Shown here piece by piece: positions 15,028-21,534 of a stretch of 23,586 nt of DNA (position 1 is the stretch's first letter; each line of letters starts with the position of its first letter). Below the pieces are notes generated by a model, which searched no databases, was not told where the DNA came from, and was given only the letters and a program-made list of their open reading frames with translations. The position numbers and the translations under genes are program-made. This DNA is from Stenotrophomonas sp. (lineage in GTDB: Bacteria > Pseudomonadota > Gammaproteobacteria > Xanthomonadales > Xanthomonadaceae): the NCBI GenBank assembly GCA_003525885.1, contig DQIG01000310.1, positions 1 to 23,586 on the forward strand, read 5' to 3'.

Positions 15028-15972
15028 TCAGGCCGACCATGCCTCGCGGGCGGCTTCGAAGTCACCCGGAGTGGCCAGCGGACGGCCGTCGATGGCCTTG
15101 TCGATGCGCTTGACCAGGCCGGTCAGCACCTTGCCCGGGCCGCACTCGGCGATCTGGGTGATGCCGCGGGCGGCCAGCGCCTGCACGCAACCGGTCCATT
15201 GCACCGGCTGGTACAACTGCTGCACCAGCGTGGTACGGATCGCGTCGATGCCGCTGTGCACCTGGGCGTCGACGTTCTGCACCACCGGCAGCTGCGGCGC
15301 CTGCCAGGACAGGCCGGCCATCACTTCGGCCAGGCGGTTGGCGGCTTCGCGCATGAGCGGGGTGTGCGAGGGCACGCTGACGGCCAGCTTGACCGCCTTG
15401 CGCACGCCCTTCTCGGCCAACAGCGCCAGCGCACGGTCGACCGCGTCGGCGTCGCCACCGATCACGATCTGGCCCGGCGAATTGAAATTGGCCGGCACAA
15501 CCACCTGGCTGCCCGCGGCTTCGGCGCAGACATCCAGCACCAGCTGGTCTTCGGCGCCGAGCACGGCGGCCATCGCGCCGACACCGGCCGGTGCGGCTTC
15601 CTGCATCAGCTGGCCACGCAGGCGCACCAGGTGCGCACCGTCATGCAGGCTCAGTGCGCCCGCGGCGACCAGGGCGGTGTACTCGCCCAGGCTGTGGCCG
15701 GCCAGCACCGACGGGCGCGGACCGCCCACGGCGTTCCAGGCGCGCCACACACCGATGCTTGCGGCCAGCAGGGCCGGCTGGGTGTATTCGGTACGGTTGA
15801 GCATTTCCTCCGGGCCACCCTGGGACAGCGCCCACAGGTCGACGCCGGCACCATCGGATGCCTCGGTGAAGGCTTCACGCACCTGCGGGTGCAGTTCAGC
15901 CAGCTCGGCCACCATGCCCACAGACTGCGAGCCCTGGCCGGGGAAGACAAAAGCGAGGGTGGATACGGTCAC
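15028..15972 (-). CDS. fabD: Malonyl-CoA:ACP transacylase
   Basis: The best start is the GTG at 15972, giving 314 residues beginning MTVSTLAFVFPGQGSQ, the usual FabD N terminus. An in-frame TTG at 15993 would add seven residues and has no ribosome site; the ATGs nearby are out of frame. The enzyme transfers the malonyl group from CoA to ACP, providing the extender unit. The GHSLGEYTALVA nucleophile elbow carries Ser94, and the partner His203 is in VSVPSHTPLM. The QGGPEEMLNRTEYTQPALLA and AECGPGKVLTGLVKRI motifs are also typical. It follows the kinase-fold gene by 160 bp that contain a large palindrome, so it may have its own promoter. Confidence 0.96.
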   Translation of the reverse strand: MTVSTLAFVFPGQGSQSVGMVAELAELHPQVREAFTEASDGAGVDLWALSQGGPEEMLNRTEYTQPALLAASIGVWRAWNAVGGPRPSVLAGHSLGEYTALVAAGALSLHDGAHLVRLRGQLMQEAAPAGVGAMAAVLGAEDQLVLDVCAEAAGSQVVVPANFNSPGQIVIGGDADAVDRALALLAEKGVRKAVKLAVSVPSHTPLMREAANRLAEVMAGLSWQAPQLPVVQNVDAQVHSGIDAIRTTLVQQLYQPVQWTGCVQALAARGITQIAECGPGKVLTGLVKRIDKAIDGRPLATPGDFEAAREAWSA

Positions 15973-16082
15973 GCGGTCATCCGCTTGTTGCAATCGAAGC
16001 GGGCCATGATAAGGGGGAACATGCCGTGTCGTCTGTACGTGCGCGTATGCAGGCGTATGGAGCGCGGCCGGGCCAGCGCAAC

Positions 16083-16123
16083 GGGGTCAGATCCCTTTTC
16101 CGCAGGAAAAGGGATCTGACCCC
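16083..16123. repeat. Perfect 19-bp palindrome (REP/RAYT-type repeat candidate)
   Basis: GGGGTCAGATCCCTTTTCC (16083-16101), a 3-base GCA spacer, then its exact inverse (16105-16123). The GGGGTCAGA... head recalls repeats spread by REP-associated tyrosine transposases in xanthomonads and relatives. It begins 9 bases after the stop of the kinase-fold gene and lacks a T tail, so it may stabilise the 3' end or partly insulate fabD. Confidence 0.8.
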
Positions 16124-16132
16124 TATCGGCCA

Positions 16133-16915
16133 TCAGCAGAACAGCTGCAGGACGTCCAGATCGCCATCGGCGAGGAAATCCACGCACAGGCCCACCAGCA
16201 TCAGCACGCCAGCGGTGCTGGCGCCATGGGCGATGAAGATCGAATGGGCCAGCGCGCGCGCTGAGCGGCCCAGCTTCATGCAGACCCGGGCGAGGCTGCG
16301 CAGGCGACCACTGACCGCATGCACGTGCTCGCGCACCGGCGCCTGGGCCTCGCCCATCGCTTCGGCCATCATCGCCTGCAGGTGTTCGGGGCGGTCGGCG
16401 TAGTACTTGGCCACGCCATAACCGAACATCAGCCAGTCGCGGGCCTGTGCTTCGGACAGATCCATCACTTCCAGCGGATCTTCCTCGAAATCGATGAAGC
16501 CGACCTGCTGCCCATCCCAGGTGAGGTTGCGCGGCAACGGCTGGCCGAAATAGGCGCCGCGCGCATGCGCTTCGGCAATCGCCTGCATCGCCGCCATCAC
16601 CAGCCGATCGCGACCGGCCTCGTCGGCTTCGCGCAGACAGGTATTGAACGAGCTGCCGTTGTCGCCGATGACCAGCGCGGCATGGCCGGTGCCCAGTACG
16701 TCAGGCACGTTCACCCCCTGCGCCTGCAGTTCTGCAAGGCGGCGGGCTTCGGTTTCGCGTGCGGCGTCGCCACCCCGGTGCGGCGGCGGGCGCAGGGCAT
16801 CCAGATGGAAACGGCGGGCAACAAAATTGAGCAGGCCCAGGGCCATTGCTCGGCTTCCCTTGCCGTACTGCTTCAGCCAGGCGCGTTGCCCTTCGATGAC
16901 GATGGGCTCAACCAT
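16133..16915 (-). CDS. Kinase-fold membrane-associated protein, probably catalytically degenerate
   Basis: The protein has 260 residues from the ATG at 16915, preceded by AAGGAGGACCTGTC, the best ribosome site in the window. It looks like the lipopolysaccharide-kinase/RIO/Bud32-like branch of the protein-kinase fold. Visible parts are a candidate beta-3 lysine (Lys15 in RAWLKQY), a helix-C glutamate (ARETEARRL, residues 52-60), a catalytic-loop equivalent HARGAYFGQPLPRNL (117-131) and a DFG equivalent IDFEEDP (Asp142). In the loop the HGD/HRD aspartate is replaced by Gln125, while the metal-binding Asn130 and Asp142 remain. The C terminus holds a hydrophobic segment (GASTAGVLMLVGLCVDFLA, about 231-249), so it may sit on the membrane. 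It lies between fabH and fabD, 54 bp after the fabH stop upstream... measured as a 77-bp gap. Function unknown; a role linking lipid synthesis to envelope modification is speculation. Confidence 0.75.
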   Translation of the reverse strand: MVEPIVIEGQRAWLKQYGKGSRAMALGLLNFVARRFHLDALRPPPHRGGDAARETEARRLAELQAQGVNVPDVLGTGHAALVIGDNGSSFNTCLREADEAGRDRLVMAAMQAIAEAHARGAYFGQPLPRNLTWDGQQVGFIDFEEDPLEVMDLSEAQARDWLMFGYGVAKYYADRPEHLQAMMAEAMGEAQAPVREHVHAVSGRLRSLARVCMKLGRSARALAHSIFIAHGASTAGVLMLVGLCVDFLADGDLDVLQLFC

Positions 16916-16939
16916 GACAGGTCCTCCTTAAACGCGTTA

Positions 16940-16981
16940 CGGCCCCAGAGGGGCCGCAACGACAAAGCTTCACATTGTCGT
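16940..16981 (-). other. Two hairpins in the fabH to kinase-fold gene gap
   Basis: CGGCCCC (16940-16946) / GGGGCCG (16950-16956) forms a tight 7-bp stem with a 3-base loop. ACGACAA (16959-16965) / TTGTCGT (16975-16981) forms a second stem with a 9-base loop. Both fall in the 77-bp gap, between the fabH stop and the strong ribosome site of the next gene, and may control read-through or translation. Confidence 0.5.
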
Positions 16982-16992
16982 AACTGGCACTA

Positions 16993-17970
16993 TCAATAGC
17001 GCAGCAGGGCCGAACCCCAGGTGAAGCCGCCACCAAAGGCTTCCAGCAGCAGCAGCTGGCCGCGCTCGACCTTGCCCGAACGCACGGCGGCGTCCAGCGC
17101 CAGCGGCACCGAACCGGACGAGGTGTTGCCGTGCTTGTCGACGGTCACCACGACCTGGTCCATCGACATGTCCAGGCGCTTGGCAGTGGCTTCGATGATG
17201 CGCAGGTTGGCCTGGTGCGGGATCAGCCAATCCAGGTCGGACTTGTCCAGGCCGTTGGCAGCCAGGGTCTCATCCACGACCGAGTCCAGCGCCTTGACGG
17301 CGTACTTGAACACGTCGTTGCCCTTCATGTTGATGGTGCCACCACCGTTGGCGCCGTCCTTGAAGCCGGTCGAGACGCCGACCGGGTTCCACAGCAGTTC
17401 CTTCTTGCTGCCATCGGCATGCAGGTGGGTGCTGAGGATGCCGGTCTCTTCGTCGGCCTTGAGCACAACGGCGCCGGCGCCATCACCGAACAGCACGCAG
17501 GTGGTGCGATCGTTCCAGTCGACCATGCGGGTCAACGTTTCGGTGCCGATCACCAGCACGTGCTTGCAGTCGCCGGAGCGGATGAATTTGTCGGCCACGC
17601 CCAGCGCGAACACGAAGCCGGAACAGGCTGCGTTGACGTCGAAGGCGGGGCACCCGGCCACACCGAGCTTTGCCTGGATCAGGCACGCGGTGGACGGGAA
17701 AATGAGATCAGGAGTGGTCGTGCCGACCACGATCATGTCGAGCTGCGAGGCATCGATGCCTGCGGCTTCAAGCGCGCGCAGAGCGGCGTTGTAGCCAAGG
17801 TCGCTGGTGGTTTCGCCTTCGGCCGCGATGTGCCGTTCACGAATTCCGGTGCGCGACTGGATCCACTCATCCGAGGTTTCGACCATTTTTTCCAGGTCGG
17901 CGTTGGTCAGGACTTTTTCCGGCAAATAGCTACCGGTGCCCGCGATCCTCGAATAGATCCGCTTGCTCAT
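16993..17970 (-). CDS. fabH: Beta-ketoacyl-ACP synthase III
   Basis: Two ATGs stand in tandem at 17973 and 17970 after CAGGAAAC. The second is preferred for its spacing and gives 325 residues beginning MSKRIYSRIAGTGSYLPE. FabH starts fatty-acid synthesis by condensing an acyl-CoA primer with malonyl-ACP. The Cys-His-Asn triad is Cys116 (DVNAACSGFVFAL), His252 (WLIPHQANLRII) and Asn282 (HGNTSSGSVPLALD). The C-terminal GGGFTWGSALLRY is typical. Which acyl-CoA it prefers (acetyl or branched) cannot be read from the sequence. In E. coli plsX lies directly upstream; here rpmF does. Confidence 0.97.
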   Translation of the reverse strand: MSKRIYSRIAGTGSYLPEKVLTNADLEKMVETSDEWIQSRTGIRERHIAAEGETTSDLGYNAALRALEAAGIDASQLDMIVVGTTTPDLIFPSTACLIQAKLGVAGCPAFDVNAACSGFVFALGVADKFIRSGDCKHVLVIGTETLTRMVDWNDRTTCVLFGDGAGAVVLKADEETGILSTHLHADGSKKELLWNPVGVSTGFKDGANGGGTINMKGNDVFKYAVKALDSVVDETLAANGLDKSDLDWLIPHQANLRIIEATAKRLDMSMDQVVVTVDKHGNTSSGSVPLALDAAVRSGKVERGQLLLLEAFGGGFTWGSALLRY

Positions 17971-18024
17971 CATGTTTCCTGTTGCGCGGGCCGCCGATCA
18001 CCGGCACGCCCGGGAAAGAAGGCA

Positions 18025-18052
18025 AAGGCCGCTGCCCGGAGGCAGCGGCCTT
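18025..18052 (-). terminator. Terminator/attenuator between rpmF and fabH
   Basis: AAGGCCGCTGC (18025-18035) pairs perfectly with GCAGCGGCCTT (18042-18052) over a 6-base loop. On the minus strand it is followed by TGCCTTCTTTCCC, a pyrimidine tail with several T. It lies just after the rpmF stop and could reduce read-through into fabH. An alternative outer helix, CCGGGAA (18010-18016) with TTCCCGG (18051-18057), overlaps it by two bases. Confidence 0.65.
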
Positions 18053-18061
18053 CCCGGCACA

Positions 18062-18256
18062 TCAATCTTCTTCGACGGCCGAGGTCTTGGTCTGGATGAC
18101 CTTCTTGCCGCGGTAGAAACCGTCGGCAGTGATGTGGTGACGCAGGTGCACTTCGCCGGTGGTCGGGTCGGTCGACAGCTGCTTGGCGCTCAGGGCGTCA
18201 TGGGCACGACGCATGCCGCGGCGGGACGGGGTGACACGGGATTTCTGCACAGCCAT
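18062..18256 (-). CDS. rpmF: 50S ribosomal protein L32
   Basis: The protein has 64 residues from the ATG at 18256 (MAVQKSRVTPSRRGMRRAHD), preceded by TTGGAGCAATCCC. It is a small basic protein of the large ribosomal subunit. The N-terminal sequence and HHITADGFYRGKKVI are diagnostic for the proteobacterial L32. It follows yceD by 107 bp, as in E. coli, and ends in front of a strong hairpin. The cysteine-bearing zinc-binding form of L32 is not present. Confidence 0.97.
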   Translation of the reverse strand: MAVQKSRVTPSRRGMRRAHDALSAKQLSTDPTTGEVHLRHHITADGFYRGKKVIQTKTSAVEED

Positions 18257-18363
18257 GGGATTGCTCCAAACTCGGTTCGATTTGCTTCGTCGTATCGTCG
18301 CGCAGGACGCCAGCGCCCAGCACACTTTCGCTTTCGCCGCAGCCGCCGACGACAATCCGGCTG

Positions 18364-18873
18364 CTATTGTTTCTTCAGTGCTGCCAACGCCGCAAACGGG
18401 TTGGCCTTCTTCGTTTCTTCTTCGCTCGGTGCCCAGTCCTTGTCGACTGCCTCACCGTCGGGCGACAGCGGCACCACAGGCACCGCCAGCACCAGCTCGT
18501 CCTCGACCAGGTCCAGCGGGCGGAGCTGGCCGTCTTCCGGCACCAGCAACGCCTCGTATTCCTCAGGCAGGGACGATTCCTCGTCCTCGTCGCGGATCAG
18601 GCCAAGCCTCTGGGTCATCTTCACCGGCAACAGGAATCGCTGCATGCTGCGCTGACAGGTCAGCGGCAACGCGGTGTCGATGGTCAGTTCCACATAGGAT
18701 ACCCGCAAGACGTCGTCGCGACCGAATTCAAGCGAGTAGACGCACTCGCCGTCGGTATCTGCGACCAACCCCTGCAGGCGGGTCAATTCAGCCAAGGAAA
18801 CCTGACCGTCGAAGCGCCTTCGCGCTACAACCATCCGCCAGGCATCCAGCGTTTCGGGCACGTTCGCGGACAT
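18364..18873 (-). CDS. yceD: YceD family protein (DUF177)
   Basis: The protein has 169 residues from the ATG at 18873 (MSANVPETLDAWRMVVARRR), aligning from the start with the E. coli YceD N terminus. The DUF177 family is linked to 23S rRNA accumulation in plants and bacteria and is nearly always next to rpmF, as here. The core shows ECVYSLEFGRDD, VELTIDTALPLTCQRSMQRFLLPV and an acidic C-terminal half (DEDEESSLPEEYEALLVPEDG). The usual CxxC pair is reduced to one Cys: Cys73 is kept but the second position is Ser76. The tail DWAPSEEETKKANPFAALAALKKQ is the conserved C-terminal PF-ALxxLK motif. No Shine-Dalgarno is visible and the promoter is only a few bases upstream. Confidence 0.9.
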   Translation of the reverse strand: MSANVPETLDAWRMVVARRRFDGQVSLAELTRLQGLVADTDGECVYSLEFGRDDVLRVSYVELTIDTALPLTCQRSMQRFLLPVKMTQRLGLIRDEDEESSLPEEYEALLVPEDGQLRPLDLVEDELVLAVPVVPLSPDGEAVDKDWAPSEEETKKANPFAALAALKKQ

Positions 18874-18883
18874 AAGCCGCTGA

Positions 18884-18912
18884 ATACTAAGGATCGCGCC
18901 GCCTGCTGTCAA
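18884..18912 (-). promoter_or_regulatory. Sigma-70 promoter of the yceD-rpmF-fab cluster
   Basis: On the minus strand there is a perfect TTGACA (18907-18912), a 17-bp spacer and TAGTAT (18884-18889). Transcription would start near 18877, only about 4 bases before the yceD ATG at 18873, implying a nearly leaderless mRNA. Confidence 0.8.
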
Positions 18913-18986
18913 ATGGCCGCCATACAGGACTTGCCGCTGGCGCCGTGGACGGGCCAGACTGCCGCGCCCTGCCCCGGTATTGTCAC

Positions 18987-19556
18987 ATGTCACTGGTCCT
19001 GGCCTCCACCTCCCGCTACCGCCGCGAACTGCTGGAACGGCTGGGCCTGCCCTTCGACTGCGCACGCCCGGACGTGGATGAGACGCCCTTGAATGGGGAG
19101 GCTCCGCTGGCCCTGGCCACCCGTCTGGCCGCCGCCAAGGCCGCCGACGTGGCCGCCCGCCATCCAGGCAGCTGGGTGATCGGCTCGGACCAGGTGGCCG
19201 ACCTGAACGGCCAGCCGCTGGGCAAGCCAGGCACGGTCGAGGCGGCGTGTGCGCAGCTGGCGGCGATGTCCGGGCAGACGGTGCACTTTCACACCGCGAT
19301 CAGTCTCAGACGGGATGGAGAATCCCTCGCTGCACTGGACCTGACTGAAGTGCGCTTCCGCGTGCTGGGTCCGCAGGAGATCACCCGCTACGTCGCCGCC
19401 GAGCAGCCACTGGACTGCGCCGGCAGCTTCAAGTGCGAGGGCCTGGGCATCAGCCTGTTCGAGGCAATCGACAACCGCGACCCGACCGCGCTGGTCGGCC
19501 TGCCACTGATCGCGCTGTGCGGGCTGCTGCGCCAGGCGGGCATGGCAGTGCCGTGA
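18987..19556 (+). CDS. Maf/YceF nucleotide pyrophosphatase (m7GTP type)
   Basis: The protein has 189 residues from the ATG at 18987 (MSLVLASTSRYRRELL); an in-frame ATG at 18945 is rejected because it adds a stretch not seen in the family. Maf proteins hydrolyse non-canonical nucleotides, and the YceF subclass prefers 7-methyl-GTP. It shows LASTSRYRRELLERLG, the DVDET motif, GSDQVADLNGQPLGKP with catalytic Asp68, CAGSFKCEGLGISLFE and DPTALVGLPLIALC, matching E. coli YceF over its whole length. It is divergent from yceD, as in E. coli, and a REP hairpin with a T run directly after its stop provides the terminator. Confidence 0.95.
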   Translation: MSLVLASTSRYRRELLERLGLPFDCARPDVDETPLNGEAPLALATRLAAAKAADVAARHPGSWVIGSDQVADLNGQPLGKPGTVEAACAQLAAMSGQTVHFHTAISLRRDGESLAALDLTEVRFRVLGPQEITRYVAAEQPLDCAGSFKCEGLGISLFEAIDNRDPTALVGLPLIALCGLLRQAGMAVP

Positions 19557-19559
19557 GGT

Positions 19560-19643
19560 GTAGTGCCGAGCCCATGCTCGGCTGTTTTTTCGTGGCCGCC
19601 GGCCATCCGGAGCAAAGGCAGCCGAGCATCGGCTCGGCTCTAC
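19560..19643. repeat. Inverted GTAG/SMAG dimer, first arm doubling as a terminator
   Basis: The first arm (19560-19583) is GTAG plus the stem GCCGAGC / GCTCGGC with loop CCAT. Six T residues follow at 19585-19590, so it should terminate maf transcription on the plus strand. The second arm (19620-19643) is an inverted copy ending in CTAC; the arms differ at one base over 19. The dimer fills the gap between the convergent maf and glycosyltransferase genes. Confidence 0.85.
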
Positions 19644-19656
19644 ACGACCAGAAGCC

Positions 19657-21492
19657 TCACCGAACCTCGAACGGCTGCTCCTGCCACGCCTCCACGCTGC
19701 CATCGCGGCCGTGCAGGCGCAGCCCGAGCCAGTGCTTGCCAGGCGCCAGCGATGTGGTATCCAGCGATGCGTCGAAGCCCACCGCCGGATGCTGCGGGTC
19801 GGTACTGTCCGGCCAGGCCTGGCGGATGTCGAACACGCGCCCGTAACGGGCATCGCCGATCGGACGGCCGTCGACCAGCACTTCGATGCGCGCCAACCCG
19901 ACGCCATCCTTGAATGCCCATCCCTTGATGGCGAGCGTTCCAGAGACCGTTTCACCGTTGGACGGCGCATCCAGCCAGGCCATCGCCGGCGTCACGCACG
20001 GCCCCTGCGCGCGCTGCACCGGCAGCCGGAACAGCAGGAACCGCTGGAAACCATGATCGCTGCTGACCACGCGCGGCGCCGGCAGCGGGCCCACCTGCTC
20101 GCAGATGGCGTGATAGCGCGCCAGCAGATCGCGGTAGCGCTGGTCGCTGGGTGACAACACCAGCAGCATCGGCGTACTGCGCGGCCCCTCGTGCAGCAGG
20201 TCCCACTGCGCCAACTGTGCGGTCCGCCCATGCTTGTCGTTGAGCGGATGCGGCAACACCTCGATATCACCATTGCCCAGCTGGAAGCCCAGTTCGGCAC
20301 CGACCTTGAAGTTGCCCGCCAGGACACGCGTGCCCGGCGGCATCTGCCGCAGTTCGTCGCGCACCGCTGCGGCCAGTGGCTGCCAGCCGGCGAAGTTGCG
20401 CGGGTAATACTTGCTGCCAGCCATCTGCTCGCGCAGTGCCGGCGTGGACGCCATCAGGTAATAGCCGAAGGCCAGCACGGTGCCTGCGGCCGCCAGCCAC
20501 CAGCCGGTACGGCGCAGCCAGCGCGGCCAACCATTGAGGACCACCGGCACGGCCACCAGCAGCGCCAGGTAGCCCGGCAGCGGCCAGTGGAAACTGATCC
20601 GCTCGACATCGGTGAAGAAGCCCAGCACGAAGATGCCCAGCGTCGACACCCCGCCCACCAGGCCGAAATAGCGCCACTGCACCCGTGCACCACCGCCACT
20701 GCGGGTCCCCGCCAGAGCGACCTTCCACATCGCGATGCACAGGATCGGGGTCACCAGCATCGGCTGGATCACCAGGAACCACAGCCCCTCCCATTCGAAC
20801 GTCCATGGGTGGCGCTCGACCACCTGGAACTTCAGGCCGGCATCATGGTTGTCTGCATTCCACGCCAGCAACGGCAGCCAGGCCAATACACCCACCGCCA
20901 GCGCCACCCACACGCGCGGGTCGGCCAGCATGCGGCGCCCCTGCGGCAACGCCAGCAGCGCAATGAAGCCGACACCGATGACACCGATGAAACGGTAGTG
21001 GCTGAGCGCACCGATCAGCAGGCCCAGCGCCAGCTTCATCGCCGACGACGCATCCACGCTGTGCAGCAGGCGTGCACCTGCATGCAGGCAGATCACCGCG
21101 GCCAGCGCCATCGGCACATCCGGCACGGCCAGCAGGCCCAGCGTGGCCGACAGTGGCATCAGCAGGGTCAGGCTGCCCGCCTGCCAACCGGCCACGTTGC
21201 CGAACCAGCGTGTGGCGATGCGCACCACCAGCAACGGCAGCAGTGCACCAATGGCCAGGAACGGCAGGCGCAATGCGAGCACGTGATGGCCACCGATCTC
21301 CACGCCCAGTCGTGCAAGCCACGCTGTCAGCCCCGGCAGGTCGGAATAGGCAGCCGCCAGGTGCTGGCCTTCCTGCCAATAGAACGCCTCATCGACGAAC
21401 AGCGGCAGGCGCGCGGCCACCACCAGCTTGGCCGCTGTGATCAGCGTCCACAACCAGAGAAAAATTGTCCGCGCGCGCTGTTCGCCTTGCAT
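19657..21492 (-). CDS. ArnT/PMT-type membrane glycosyltransferase with C-terminal Ig-like domain
   Basis: The protein has 611 residues from the ATG at 21492. About eleven or twelve hydrophobic helices lie in the first 360 residues, with LPLFVDEAFYWQEGQHLA (Asp34-Glu35) after helix 1. This is the catalytic Asp/Glu motif of the GT-C family that includes ArnT and protein mannosyltransferases, which use polyprenyl-phosphate sugars at the periplasmic face. A periplasmic domain follows (residues about 365-510). The last 100 residues (GTLAIKGWAFKDGVGLARIEVLVDGRP, here as GWAFKDGVG and IEVLVDGRP, to FDASLDTTSLAPGKHWLGLRL) look like an Ig-like Big_9-type domain, an unusual addition. The acceptor (lipid A, protein or other glycan) is unknown. 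It is divergent from moxR with only 42 bp between starts. Confidence 0.82.
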   Translation of the reverse strand: MQGEQRARTIFLWLWTLITAAKLVVAARLPLFVDEAFYWQEGQHLAAAYSDLPGLTAWLARLGVEIGGHHVLALRLPFLAIGALLPLLVVRIATRWFGNVAGWQAGSLTLLMPLSATLGLLAVPDVPMALAAVICLHAGARLLHSVDASSAMKLALGLLIGALSHYRFIGVIGVGFIALLALPQGRRMLADPRVWVALAVGVLAWLPLLAWNADNHDAGLKFQVVERHPWTFEWEGLWFLVIQPMLVTPILCIAMWKVALAGTRSGGGARVQWRYFGLVGGVSTLGIFVLGFFTDVERISFHWPLPGYLALLVAVPVVLNGWPRWLRRTGWWLAAAGTVLAFGYYLMASTPALREQMAGSKYYPRNFAGWQPLAAAVRDELRQMPPGTRVLAGNFKVGAELGFQLGNGDIEVLPHPLNDKHGRTAQLAQWDLLHEGPRSTPMLLVLSPSDQRYRDLLARYHAICEQVGPLPAPRVVSSDHGFQRFLLFRLPVQRAQGPCVTPAMAWLDAPSNGETVSGTLAIKGWAFKDGVGLARIEVLVDGRPIGDARYGRVFDIRQAWPDSTDPQHPAVGFDASLDTTSLAPGKHWLGLRLHGRDGSVEAWQEQPFEVR

Positions 21493-21534
21493 TGCTCTAT
21501 GGATAATCGAATGGATTCCAGACCTGAGACGATC
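21493..21534. promoter_or_regulatory. Short divergent gap between glycosyltransferase and moxR
   Basis: Only 42 bp separate the two divergent start codons, so at least one promoter must lie inside the neighbouring coding sequence. I see no clear promoter boxes in it. Other in-frame moxR ATGs at 21499 and 21511 fall in this gap, and the true moxR start could be there. Confidence 0.35.

Noticed and set aside
20191..21534. Upstream in-frame extension of the moxR frame across the glycosyltransferase gene
   Set aside because: It is antisense to a clear membrane-protein gene, low in complexity, and MoxR homology begins only after 21535.
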